From positions 455,788 to 519,787 of the forward strand of contig JAPJBO010000049.1 of NCBI GenBank assembly GCA_030068145.1: a stretch of DNA of 64,000 bases, in the 5' to 3' direction. The DNA is from Diplonema papillatum. Lineage: Eukaryota; Euglenozoa; Diplonemea; Diplonemida; Diplonemidae. This document shows, in pieces, positions 33,241-42,882 of this stretch (positions within the stretch are counted from its first letter, which is position 1; each line of letters opens with the position of its first letter). The translations under genes were made by a program, and so were the position numbers. Under the pieces are notes generated by a model. The model did no database searches. It was not told the DNA's origin and worked only from the letters and a program-made list of their open reading frames with translations.

Positions 33241-33345
33241 ATACAAAAAGACTTGGTGCAACTCGTACCTCTTCGGCTTTCTCGACGTTGCCAAGCTTGC
33301 AGAATGCGATGATGATGCGTCGGTAGTGCTTATACAAACAAAAGA
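33236..33345 (-). pseudogene. Copied 3' end of the PPR exon with its splice donor and intron start
   Basis: The minus strand repeats the last ~20 codons of the exon at 18285-18500 (YRRIIIAFCKLGNVEKAEE), then GTACGAGTT and the intron words TTTTTGTATAAGCACCTG. The same tttgtataagcac word lies immediately on the exon side too (33329-33341), so the fragment is bracketed by two copies of it. It cannot encode a protein by itself. Confidence 0.85.
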
Positions 33346-33361
33346 TCCTCCAAAAACATAC

Positions 33362-33636
33362 AATAGTTCTGCTCCGCGGAGCGACTCGCATGGGTGCGTC
33401 TTCTTCGGCGGCGAACTCAACTTCACGATCGGTCTTCTTCCAGCCCAGCACCTCGGCAGCGGCCGGCTGCTGGCTTTGAGACGGGGAGGCCTGCGCTGCC
33501 GCGAGTTTAGCACGTGCCTCCTCTGCCAGTTGATTCCTGTGCTGTGTGACTCGCTCGGACACGTTCCCCACAGTGGCGGCGTCCAGCCGCTGACGATCCT
33601 TCTCTCCGTCTGCATCTTGCAACTCGGTGTCTCGTT
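33362..33636 (-). CDS. Candidate exon, unidentified
   Basis: A frame beginning after acceptor CTCTGAAACAG reads ERDTELQDADGEKDRQRLD, contains an Ala/Gln-rich helix (NQLAEEARAKLAAAQASPS) and ends EEDAPMRVAPRSRTI before a possible donor GTATGTTT. Composition is coding-like and hydrophilic. No domain recognised. The displayed bases and the translated frame differ by one position near 33600, so treat the start as accurate to plus or minus one base. Confidence 0.45.
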
Positions 33637-33778
33637 CTGTTTCAGAGTGTAAGTTTACTTAGACCATTGTCGTAAAGGTTCCTTTAAGGTGTCGTATCTG
33701 CGGTAGTGGCAGTACGTGTGCTTGTGCGTGTGTCTTTGTTGCCTATTGCCGATTCGACTCATTTTAGAGTGCATCATA

Positions 33779-34657
33779 CTTGTACCCCGCCTTAAAAAAA
33801 GCGGGATCCCCGCTTTTTTTCTTTTTTTCCCAAATTTGGAAAAAGCGGGGAAAAGGCGGGGGAAAAGCGGGGGAAGAGCGGGGAAAACGCGGGGGGAAAG
33901 CGGGCAAAAGCCGGGAAAAAGCGGGCAAAGCGGGGAAAAAGCGGGGAAAAAGCAGGGGAAAAAGCGGGGAAAAAAGCGGGTAATTCAATACTCGCCTACC
34001 GCATCGTCACACTCTCCCGCCGAGTTTCGGAGCCAAACACTGCGTGATGTCGCCGTTGATGAGGAGTTTGCCCTGAGCGAGAGCTCGTTCGGGGTCAGCC
34101 TCGTACTCAGGGTTGAAACCCCCGAGCGACCCCAGTTACAAGCAGGGCATGTATTCAGAATGCCCGTGCGCAGCTGCGGAAGGCGCAGCCGAAGTCGCTT
34201 CGGTTTCAAAGTCGTCAACTGTCGCTGCCAGCCGAAGGAACGGCTTTCGGGGCGACTCTGCCTTGCTTCCCGTTTTCACACTTCTTCGGGGCGACCTTCT
34301 TGGCCACGGGGGAAAGGTTGCGTGTGCGTCGCCGACCCCCCCAGTTCGGGAAAAGGGGTCATGCCCAATATAGGAAAGGGGGTCCGGGCCCGTCCGAACC
34401 GATGTCCCCGGCACCGCGCTTGGTCTGTGCAGGCATCTCTTTTTCGGAAGCATGCCTGATCTACGACCCGAGGACCTCCGAGCCTCCCCGACAGGTGTGG
34501 ACGACCTGTTCGCCCATATTCGTCCAGAATTGTGTAGTCTGATCCCCCGCTTTTTCCCCGCGTTTCCCCCGCTTTTTAAAAAAGCGGGGGAAAAGCGGGG
34601 AAAATCTCCGCTTTTCCCCCGCTTTTTCCCCCGCTTTTTTTTAAGGCGGGGTACAAG
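33779..34657. mobile_element. TIR element with TA duplication and GCGGGGAAAA subterminal arrays (Tc1/mariner-like ends)
   Basis: Left end CTTGTACCCCGCCTT then a poly-A run and GCGGG; the right end is the exact inverse with one extra A. TA flanks each side (33777-33778 and 34658-34659). Inside both ends are irregular arrays of aaaagcgggg: about 15 units on the left (33838-33985) and fewer, in both orientations, on the right (34545-34640). The ~560-bp core (33990-34540) has frames on both strands but no recognisable transposase, so it is probably non-autonomous; a captured gene fragment is possible. Confidence 0.75.
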
Positions 34658-34837
34658 TATGCTTCATACAGAAAAAAGACAGGCGCTTCGTTTTGTTTGT
34701 GCGTGCCGGTTGATCGTTTTCCCACTTCTTGGATTTGCATTTCATGTTCATGTTAGGAATTCTGATGCCCCAAAACACGCTGCTTACGTCTTTTTAGCCT
34801 GCACACCACATTGAAGGGCGATCCCGCAAGGTTGTTT

Positions 34838-35105
34838 AGTGCTAAAATACTCGAGGGACTGCCTTGTGCTCATTTCTACGGAGGCTAGAGGGGGAGGAAA
34901 CAATACAACTACGAAGTGGGTCGTTTGTGCTGAACGCTTACGCCCATCACTAAACCCAGATTTGCCTGTGTTTCGTGTGGGCTACAGCACATTTACCTCC
35001 TTTGAGATTTGTGATATTGTTGCGATAGTGGGGAGTCATCGGCATGCCGATGAGGACCACACTAGTCTCCTCAAGTATTTCCTACAAAGCAGGTGCTTCT
35101 TACAG
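34838..35105 (+). repeat. ~190-bp dispersed repeat, third unit
   Basis: Contains gactgccttgtgctcat, aatacaactacgaagtggg, aacccagatttgcctgtg, ctcctcaagtatttcctac and aaagcaggtgctt, matching 17823-18262. It abuts the inverted ~290-bp repeat, the same pairing as in the PPR intron. Confidence 0.8.
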
Positions 35106-35109
35106 AAGA

Positions 35110-35410
35110 AGAAGAAAGAAAGAAGAAAGAAAAAGGCCGCTCCTGGTCCAGGAACGTGACGGTCAACCACAGCTTGCAAAGCTTGAGTCGGAGGCAGCAC
35201 AGGTGCCGCAACCCCGTCCGCTCTGCCCTGTGGCTGACCGTCTCGACGAGCTTGTGTTCAGCGCGAGCGCCAAGCCCCAAGGTGCACCAAGCCTCGATGC
35301 TTTAGTTTGGGAAATCGGTAGCCACTTGACCCCTAGGCCCGTGGCTCTGCAGTACCGCCGAACACGTGAAGCTTGGCTCCCGTGTAGCAGGCTTTCCCTG
35401 GTGGTTTTTA
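35110..35410 (-). repeat. ~290-bp dispersed repeat, copy 3
   Basis: Reverse complement of 15517-15790. It ends about 25 nt from the end of the coiled-coil exon, so it starts just inside that gene's intron. Confidence 0.85.
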
Positions 35411-35434
35411 CAACAAAAAGAATAAAAAGACACA

Positions 35435-35910
35435 CGTTGGGCGCGCTTGGTCATGCTCTCCGTTGCGGACCGGTGGTGCTCCAGCCTTTCGCTGCGCTCG
35501 CGCTCGCGCTGCTGCAGCTCGAGCTCCTTGACCCGCTTTTGCTCCTCGAGGCGCCGGACGCGGTCCTCTTCGGCGCGCTTCCGCTTCTCGACGGCTTCCA
35601 CCGCCTTGCGCTCGGACTCCTTCCAAATGCTCTCCAGCGCCGCCCTCCGGCGCTGCTCGCGCTCCGCCAGCTGCCTCTGGTTCTGCTGCGACACGCCGAA
35701 CCGGGCCGCGAGCCGCATCAGCGGCATCACAGCCGGCGGCGCCTCCAGCGCCGCGGCGCCGACCTGCGGCCATGCGCTGAGCGGCACTTCGTCGTCCGCG
35801 GAAGCCTGCATCCTGGACACCGACTCCCACGCGTCCGGCTCCACGAAGCCCCGCCCGCGCACTTGCGGTGCCGTCGCCCCCGCCATACATCGCTTCTGAA
35901 GCCGAGGCAT
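35435..35910 (-). CDS. First exon of a coiled-coil protein, unidentified
   Basis: From ATG 35910 (MPRLQKRCMAGATAPQVR) the frame runs about 158 codons. Residues ~1-75 contain EPDAWESVSRMQAS and MRLAARFGVSQQN. Residues ~80-150 are an Arg/Glu/Lys-rich helix (AEREQRRRAAL, KESERKAVEAVEKRKRAEE), a clear single alpha-helix or coiled coil. The exon ends near KRAQR at a GTGTGTCTTTT donor, followed by the ~290-bp repeat. Downstream exons were not found. Two truncated copies of promoter plus exon lie upstream (38340-39290). Family unknown. Confidence 0.55.
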
Positions 35911-36169
35911 CCTGAACCTCGGCTTCTCTCACCGTTGGTTCACCGCTCCAAGAATGACTTGCTTTTGTGCGGTTTGACCTGTACGCGTTCTTCCTTCGTC
36001 CTCTGGTTCCTACGGTTATTTTCTGATTTGCTCTATTTCTCTATTTTCGAAAGCGTGGAGTTGGATAAGGAGAGGAACCCCTGGATGGAATTAAATGGTT
36101 CTCTCGATGTTGGTCTGGAAAGATGAGCCAATTCACCCACCCCCTGATCGAGCGTAATCGACTGTAATA

Positions 36170-36476
36170 TTTTGGGTTAGAATGCAAAGAATCTGTGGCG
36201 ATAATCTGCATCGCCGACGGCGCGGTTATCTCTTCGCACGTGAAGTGTCATGCTTTCGCCTCTTTAGCTCGTCTTGATCGTCGCGCTCAGGCGCGCGTTT
36301 GGTGCTTCGCTTCTTCTTCGATTGTTCGTCGAGGTTCATCGGTTGCGCGTCGATTTCTGCTTTTTCTCGGCGCCTGGGCGATGGTCGTGGCGCATCGACG
36401 CGTCCTTTGCGTCTTTTCGGTACCGGCTCCGCCGCGGAGTCCGATTGCCGCTTCTTCGCTGGCGTTGATGCCGTCA
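36170..36476 (-). mobile_element. 5'-truncated 3' end of the LINE
   Basis: Matches 52071-52365 almost base for base: the 3' end tttgggttagaatgcaaag, and the end of the last ORF (QPMNLDEQSKKKR, RRKHDTSRAKR). It breaks at about 36476 and joins a GTGTAATCGA-type decamer array. The 3' side is also decamer (36143-36168). Confidence 0.9.
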
Positions 36477-36477
36477 G

Positions 36478-36842
36478 TGTAATATAGTGTAATCGAGTGT
36501 AGTAGAGTGTAATCGAGTGTAGTAGAGTGTAGTAGAGTGTAGTCGAGCGTTGTAGAGTGTGATCGAAATTGACACTAGTATTTTGGGTTCGACCACTGGT
36601 GGACCCCTGGCTGGCCCATGAGCGACCATGTTGACCACTGTCTGGCCCAAGAAGTGCCAAGCACAAGCATACGAGGGACGGAAACCGCAGGTGTGGGCCT
36701 TCACCGTGGTGGAGCCAGGCTAGATTCGGGGTGGCGCCCTGGGAGGGACAGGGACGGGGGTAGTCACGCCTTAGTCCCAGGGCCTCTCCCCACCCATCTG
36801 TATGTGTTCTCCTGGTCATCGCTACCGCGCTGACCTTTCCCT
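36478..36842. repeat. Decamer microsatellite plus dispersed repeats
   Basis: 36478-36560 is about eight copies of gtgta(g/a)tagaga/gtgtaatcga variants. 36562-36690 (gacactagtattttgggttc, gaccactggtggacccctg, catgttgaccactgtctgg) matches 59790-59910 upstream of the full LINE. 36690-36842 matches 1858-2035. Confidence 0.8.
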
Positions 36843-37319
36843 CAAAGCCCGCTGCCCACTGCCCTACAAGAGACATGCTTTGCACTCTCTGAATGCCCAT
36901 TGACTGTGCTCCGCTTCAGCCGACTGCTTTGGAAGAGGTACTGTGCTCCGTTTGGTGCCGACTGCCCTGCCAGAGACGTGCTTGCAGACAGAGGTCGGCC
37001 GCCGCTACTTTGGTTTTCTCTCGCGTCTTCCCAGCTCCGCCACCTTCCCAGAGGCTTGGGGAGAGCCACGTGCTCCGGCTGTAAGGGACGAGACCGAGGT
37101 GCGACGCTGGCCCCGGTCGCAATCTGTATGTGCCGGCCCGGCCCGATTAGGCCTTTGGAGTACCGCGTGAATGGCGCGATTGGGCCCACGCGCATGCAGC
37201 CTGTCTGCTCGCAGTCACGCCGGCCGGCCCGCAACCGCAACCACATTCGCTTGTGCCCACACACCAGCTCTTCTTATCGAGCTAGCGATCCAGCTAAGGA
37301 GCACAACCGAGGATCCGAG
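36843..37319. other. No gene recognised
   Basis: Contains a short internal duplication (ctgcccac/ctgactgtgctccg wording at 36850-36970). Only short frames. Confidence 0.35.
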
Positions 37320-38205
37320 GCGGAATCATGCCCCACAGTGGCCGCACGAGAGCAGACAGCGATGAAGGCCGCAGGGACAGGGTGTGTCAGCCACAATAAC
37401 GGCAGGTTCCTCCCGCAGACGCACTACCCATCGGAATGTGACAGCGCAAGTAGGCTCGATGGAAGCACGAAGTGAAGCAGGATAGACGAGCTACGGAGAC
37501 GAGACGAGTCGTGTACCAGGGGCAGGCCGGGACGATGAACCGCATGAAGCCGAAGAAAAAGTTCAAGAACGAAGCAACACCACAAGCCACGTGCAGCCAA
37601 GCAGACCTCCCGGAACCTACGTGGGCAGTAACGAGGAGCCAACAGATGAGTGTCCACTGAACCCCCTTGTCAATACCCCCAACGACTATGGCACGAATTG
37701 CGCAATGCCAGACGGTAGCGTCTGACAATGGCATGCGTGACATTGCAGTGCCTAAAGGTGAGATTAGCCTCCGTTTTCAACCGCCTTGTTGTCGCCAGGG
37801 AGATCGAACCCACAAACAGAACCTTGACATCTTCGAGGACAGGGTGTCTGCCAAGCGCTTGCCCTATCGCCTGGAACTGCCCCGCAGGGAATGCCAAAAG
37901 GCTCGAGTATTAGCTGCGCTAAATTGCAAAGGTTGCTAATACGGGAAAACGGGTACCCGAGCCCCTATGCACTCGACAACCTGCTTCCACAAGTCAGTCC
38001 GAACTTCCTCGTCCCCTGCTGCACTGCCTGGCTACATCCTTTTTTCAGACGAATATGCTTCTTTTTGTTCGATATTCGATGATCGTGCTATCAGCATCTT
38101 TAGCCCCAGAAGAAGGCTCGATAATAGACACGTTGCATCGGCGAATCAGGATTGGCTGAGTGCTGTGTGTTTAATCAATTGTTACAGTACCCCCCCAATT
38201 CACCA
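37320..38205 (+). repeat. Decayed copy of the 60.2-61.76 kb repeat block
   Basis: In order: a frameshifted remnant of the basic ORF (37325-37640), the hairpin block with cagacggtagcgtctg (37709-37724), a deleted copy of part of the exon at 60224-60564 (about 37790-37935; cgccagggagatcgaaccc and ccctatcgcctggaactg), and the segment gtacccgagcccctatgcac through gtacccccccaattcacc. The order of these modules differs from the 60 kb locus, so it is a rearranged copy. Confidence 0.7.
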
Positions 38206-38310
38206 AAAGCTGATCGATTGTAATCGATCGTAATCGAGTGTAATCGACGCGTAATCGAGTGTAATCGAGCTCAAGTCGCTTTCAGGGGGGGGTAGGTGAA
38301 TTGGCTCAAA
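38206..38310. repeat. Decamer array flanked by inverted ccaattcacc words
   Basis: About six gtaatcgagt-type units between cccccccaattcacc on the left and the inverse ggggggggtaggtgaattgg on the right. The words gagccaattcacctaccccc also precede the decamer arrays at the LINE copies (36125 and 52010), so this looks like the LINE target repeat without a LINE. Confidence 0.6.
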
Positions 38311-38339
38311 AGAAATGGTTGAATCGTCGTGTTCTCTTT

Positions 38340-38840
38340 TCACCCTGGCCTCTATCTACACAACGACGCGCTTTTGCTCCTCGCGCCGGACGCGGTCTTC
38401 TTCGACGCACTTCCGCTTCTCGACGGCTTCCGCCGCCTTGCGCTCGGACTCCTTCCAAATGCTCCCCAGCGCCGCCCTCCGGCGCTGCTCGCGCTCCGCC
38501 AGCTGCCTCTGGTTCTGCTGCGACACGCCGAACCGGGCCGCGAGCCGCATCAGCGGCATCACAGCCGACCTGCGGGCGGCACTTCGTCGTCCGCGGAAGC
38601 CTGCATCCTGGACACCGACTCCCACGCGTCCGGCTCCACGAAGCCCCGCCCGCGCACTTGCGGTGCCGTCGCCCCCGCCATACACCGCTTCTGAAGCCGA
38701 GGCATCCTCAACCTCGGCTTCTCTCACCGTTGGTTCACCGCTCCAAGAATGGCTTGCTTTTGTGCGGTTTGACCTGTTCGCGTTCTTCCTTCGGTGCTCT
38801 GGTTCCTACGGTTATTTTCTGATTTGATCTATTTTCGAAA
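38340..38840 (-). pseudogene. Truncated copy 2 of the coiled-coil gene 5' end
   Basis: Repeats the promoter flank (aacccctggatggaattaaa), start codon (38703 region) and exon down to about codon 125, then breaks at cgcttttgctcctcg into an unrelated tail. It has an internal deletion of about 12 codons near the LSAWPQVG segment. Direct orientation, 2.3 kb upstream of the intact exon. Confidence 0.8.
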
Positions 38841-38899
38841 GCGTGGGGTTGGATACGGAGAGGAACCCCTGGATGGAATTAAATGGTTCTCTCGATGTT

Positions 38900-39290
38900 G
38901 GTCATTTGGAATGGAAAGAAATGGTTGAATCGTCGTGTTCTCTTTTCACCCTGGCCTCTATCTTCACTACAATGCGCTTTTGCTCCTCGCGCCGGACGCG
39001 GTCCTCTTCGGGCGCACTTCCGCTTCTCGACGGCTTCCGCCGCCTTGCGCTCGGACTCCTTCCCAATGCTCTCCAGCGCCGCCGCTCCGCCAGCTGCCTT
39101 CGATTCTGCTGCGACACGCCGAACCGGGCCGCGAGCCGCATCAGCGGCATCACAGCCGGCGGCGCCTCCAGCGCCGCGGCGCCGACCTGCGGCCATGCGC
39201 TGAGCGGCACTTCGTCGTCCGCGGAAGCCTGCATCCTGGACACCGACTCCCACGCGTCCGGCTCCACGAAGCCTCCGCACCCTCGGCGGA
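38900..39290 (-). pseudogene. Truncated copy 3 of the coiled-coil gene exon
   Basis: Same 3' breakpoint and same tail (aatggttgaatcgtcgtg, ttcaccctggcctctatct) as copy 2, so copies 2 and 3 derive from one truncated intermediate. It lacks the start codon; it joins at about 39280 to a fragment of the ~190-bp dispersed repeat (39284-39345). Frameshifted inside the helix region. Confidence 0.8.
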
Positions 39291-39517
39291 CCATCACCAC
39301 CTGATCATCAGAACCTGAGTGCCTGCAGACAGGACAGCGGTGTGGGTATGCGGGGGGGCGGCTATCAACTCCGAAAATGGTACGGTCCCTCACCCGAGGG
39401 GAGGGCCAGGCTCTCCCAAAGAGCCAGCCCTGGGTTGTGTAACGAACGCAAGCTGACTCTTTCCGGATCACACCGCCAGCCTTCTCGTTCGCTCTACTCG
39501 ACCAATTGTTGATACAG

Positions 39518-39728
39518 AGAAAGTGATCAAGAATGGGCAAGACTGGCGGGCAAGTTGGACAATAAGACAGCAAACGACGACGAGCAGCGTGTCGTAAGAC
39601 AGATCAAAAAGTGCCTTCGTTCCTATCAAAAGCGCAGAAAAAAGGAGACGCCCGAGGAGCAAACGCGAACGAAATATCAGTTGGTCAAGCGCTTGCAACA
39701 AGCTCTTCGGAAAAAGAATCTGGAATAA
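39518..39728 (+). CDS. Candidate terminal exon, Lys/Arg-rich helix (the only plus-strand gene candidate)
   Basis: After an acceptor TTGTTGATACAG (preceded by a pyrimidine-rich tract) a plus frame reads ESDQEWARLAGKLDNKTAND, then QIKKCLRSYQKRRKK, then RTKYQLVKRLQQALRKKNLE-stop. It looks like a charged amphipathic helix. The upstream exon is not found and the opposite strand is also open, so this is tentative. Confidence 0.3.
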
Positions 39729-40430
39729 TGTGCACATCCGAAGCAGGGGCAGGACAGCTTGGTCGTTCAGTGTCCGCAACTGCTTGAGAAGAACCTTGGA
39801 GGCTTTTGGTGGACCTCGACGCGGCGGCGAGCAGCCGCCGTCTCCCCACTATTGGATAAGTAAAGCGACAACAAGAAGTAGTGGTATTTCATTGTTGCGG
39901 CCTACCAGCTAGTCACTGTATCACGAAGGGATGGCAATGAGTTACGCACTAGGCCAGCCGAGGCCTCCGGGTGGCGCGTGCTAGTCGGTCAGGGCACCGT
40001 TGTTTGCACCACAATATCATCTAAAGACACGGCAATCTACGCGAGGGTCGGTGCCAAGAAAAAAATGGTGCAAAAAAAAAACGACAGCGATAAGATCGAA
40101 CGCCAGCCGTCACACAGTGGCGTGCGGGCGAAACAAAACAAGGGAAAGCGAGTGACAGCACAAAAGGCCACGCGGACCCTGTTAAACGTTCCGGCGTACG
40201 CTGGAGTGTGTCGCCACCGGAAAAGGGCCGAAACGCTTTTTCGGTGTGGGTCGTTTCCACTTCTTGTCTTTTTTGCTGGTCTCTAGCTGCTTCGCTAGGA
40301 ACCCGTGGCCGGGTGGTATGACACATGCGCCAGGGGCAAGTCTACTGTGAGGGTGTGGCGCGCTGCACGGCGAGGTGGTGTTGGGTCATCGTTGAGATAT
40401 AGACGCGGCCGACGACTGGCTCAAGCTCAC

Positions 40431-40562
40431 CGGTGTGGCCGCGCGCGATCGCACGCTCCCCAGCCCCCTCGGAGCCGGGCTCGCTAGAGAGGGGCCCGCC
40501 TGTTTCACCAGCGCGGGCTTGTCGTCGTCGTCGTCGTCGTCGTCGTCGATCTCGAAGTCCAT
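40431..40562 (-). CDS. Candidate first exon starting MDFEI plus nine Asp
   Basis: ATG 40562 is preceded by CGGCAACACAG. The 44 codons read MDFEI, nine Asp, KPALVKQAGPSLASPAPRG, then a basic tail, and end at a good donor GTGAGC (CACACCG|GTGAGC, phase 0). The Asp run is a (GAC)n microsatellite. If unspliced the frame stops 14 codons later. Downstream exons were not identified. No family recognised. Confidence 0.4.
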
Positions 40563-41240
40563 CTGTGTTGCCGCGTGTTGTGTTTCCGACGACCAGAGTT
40601 AGTGCGATTAGAGTGCAAGTTCACTTTGAGATCCGAGTCTCCGGGTGACCATTGTCGAAAAGGTTTCCTTTGCCGTATCGTATATTAGTGTGCGTATCGT
40701 ATCTGCGGATAGTGGCAGTACGTGTGCTTGTGCGTGTGTCTTTGTGCGCTACCCACCCAAAGGTAGTTGCTTTCTTTCGCCAGGCTTTCTCTGCCGGCAG
40801 AAGTTGTTTCGGCTAGCTTTTCGTTTTGCTTTTTTTTTTTTTCCGTTTCCTGTCACGGCTTGACAGTTTCTGCTGCCGCCGCACTTGAATCGTTTGAATG
40901 CAAACACTGCTCCGTTTTACTCCCGTATCTGCGGGGGTGAGATGACAACTACTACTACTACCGTTTCCTGTCGACAGAGCTGTGTCTTCGGATAACACGT
41001 ATGCGAGACTCAGGGGCCTATCCCACACGCTTGATTGGTCCCAGACAGGAGGTACACTGGTCCCCGCAAGGTGTACTTGGTCCCTGGCTATTTTGAATTG
41101 AAAAGGAGGTCCCGGACAAGGTGGACATTGACGTGCACCATGGGTTCTCTCCCTCGTCGTCTTCTTCGTAGCTTGTTTGCAGAGGATCACGAAGTCGGGA
41201 CTAGTTGCGGTCGGGAGATTGTCGTGCTGCGCTGCAGACC
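40563..41240. other. No gene recognised; shared upstream sequence
   Basis: 40640-40740 (gaccattgtcg, agtggcagtacgtgtgctt, gcgtgtgtctttgt) is shared with 33660-33740, which lies upstream of the 33636 exon. Here it lies upstream of the 40562 exon. It may be a common repeat or a shared promoter-associated sequence. Confidence 0.4.
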
Positions 41241-41695
41241 CGCGCGGGCTACACGGTGGATACCGCCTCGTAGTGCACGCGTAGCAGTCCACGGAGTGGT
41301 ATCAAGACCATCATTGCTCCGGATGCATAAGGCAACGAGTACAGAGCAGCCGTCGCGCAGAAAAGCAGTAAAGCGACCCGCGTCGCAGGTGGCACAAAAC
41401 GTAGGAGCCCGTGCGGCAGGGAGTGGAGACGAGGTGATGCAAGACGAAGGGGAAGCGCGAAGCCCCCAGCCCGGACGGACCAACAAGACGCAGGACCAGG
41501 CGACCAAAAGAAGGAGGGGGACGCGACCCAGAGACCCGGGCTAAGTAGCTTGGAACTAGTGTGATGGACCTTTCTTCGGAGGGGCTCACGCACTCAAAGA
41601 TCGACTTATACGCACGGGTTACACGGTGGATACCGCCTCGTAGTGCACGCGTAGCAGTCCACGGAGTGGTATCAAGACCATCATTGCTCCGGATG
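41241..41695. repeat. 85-bp direct repeats 285 bp apart
   Basis: 41241-41325 and 41611-41695 match almost perfectly (ctacacggtggataccgcc, gtagtgcacgcgtagcagtc, cacggagtggtatcaagacc, atcattgctccggatg). The interior has a plus frame ending KTQDQATKRRRGTRPRDPG. Size and layout recall a very small LTR (TRIM-like) unit, but I see no TG...CA ends or target duplication. Confidence 0.5.
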
Positions 41696-41903
41696 AGGAC
41701 CAAGCCTTCTAGGAACACTGACCGGGTATAGATATTTGCTACGTGCCGATACCACCTCCTGAGAGACCAGACGGTATACGGTATACTTTGTAAGTACGTA
41801 CGCGTGCGACGCAGTGTAAAGATGTGGCCCCATCCGCTGGGTAGGCTGCCTGTGGCAGCGGCTTGCGTCTTGGTGGGAAACTTCCGAAGGAAAAGACGCA
41901 CAC

Positions 41904-42882
41904 CTCGGTAAAGTTTGCGCGCCAGTGGATGAGGTAGGCGACGCAGGCGGCGGCTGTCAGGGCGAACAGTACCTGCGAGGTTTTGTGGGGCGGAACGTGT
42001 CTCCAAAAGGCCGCCTGGGTCTCTTTCACCTTTTTCTGCCATTCCCCTCCTCCCTGAGCAATGAGTCACCCGGGGCTGACCGGTGGCAAATTGGCAAATG
42101 ATCATGGTGAGAAGGTCCTGATCGCTCAGATTACTCACACATTGGGAGTGGCTGAAAGTAATTTGGTGGCACATTGGCAAATGGCCATGATCAGAAGGTC
42201 GTACTCGCTCAGTTTTCTCACACGTTGCATGTGGCTAAAGAGTCAGACAAACCTCGACAGGAACGGCCGCATCGACGGATCTGAACGCCAAGTTGGTGGG
42301 GATCGAGCGTTCGAAGAAGAACAGCAGCAACCGGGTCCGCAGGATGCCTTTGCCGACGATCGAAGCGAGGAAGAAGTCGAGGAACGGAGTCCCGCAGACC
42401 GCGCACAGCGCGCTGGTGGCGTCGATCGGCAGCGGGTTGAACAGCGAGGCCACGACCAGCGGCCAGTACGTGCCATCGGCGCCGCGGGGCGAAAGGTACG
42501 AGTGGGCGAGCTTCAGGAACGGCAAGTCCGATTTGTTCGCGTCCAGCGCCCGCCGGACGCGGGAGCCCAACTCGCGGGCGGCGAAGTAGAGGGGCACTTC
42601 TCCCAGGACGGAGCCGATGCCGTAGCAGAAAATGGCAAGACCGGCTTCGCCGGCGTCGCGCCCCAGGTCGGGTGACCCTGCTGCCTCGGCGGTCGCCCGG
42701 ACGTACGGGACTAGGAACAGCAGCAGGTTGGCCGCCCCGCACCCCGCGACGCAGCAGCTGGTGAACCCGAGGAACGCCCACCGCAGGCAGAACAGCAGCA
42801 GCCGCGGCACGCACGCGCCGAGCGCGGCGGACCCGCCGAGCGCGGCGGCGCGCACCAAGCCTTGGATGATCGCGACGACCAT
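41904..42882 (-). CDS. VMP1: VMP1-like ER membrane protein (VTT/DedA-fold lipid scramblase), two exons
   Basis: VMP1 is an ER phospholipid scramblase needed for autophagosome formation. Exon 1 is 42882-42253 (210 codons, start MVVAIIQGLV), ending GTCGAG before donor GTTTGT. Exon 2 is 42053-41904 (50 codons) after acceptor TTGCTCAG, phase 0. Landmarks: hydrophobic segment WAFLGFTSCCVAGCGAANLL (35-54), the VTT signature YGIGSVLGEVPLYFAAREL (87-105), then FNPLPIDATSALCAVCGTPF (148-167) and FLASIVGKGI (171-180); exon 2 supplies a last membrane helix (VLFALTAAACVAYLIHW). These match the order in animal VMP1; the N-terminal cytosolic region is short. After GAG 41904 the DNA reads GTGTGCG, a possible further donor; unspliced, the frame would stop at 41739. 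Confidence 0.85.
42065..42245. repeat. ~85-bp tandem duplication filling the VMP1 intron
   Basis: Two diverged units contain ttggcaaatg, gatcatggtgagaaggtc, ctcgctcag and tcacac.ttg. One end lies about 15 nt from the 5' splice site and the other about 15 nt from the acceptor. Confidence 0.75.

Noticed and set aside
38300..38312. Dinoflagellate-type spliced-leader relic (ttggctca)
   Set aside because: Only a short partial match, and the surrounding words belong to a dispersed repeat, so it is not evidence for trans-splicing.
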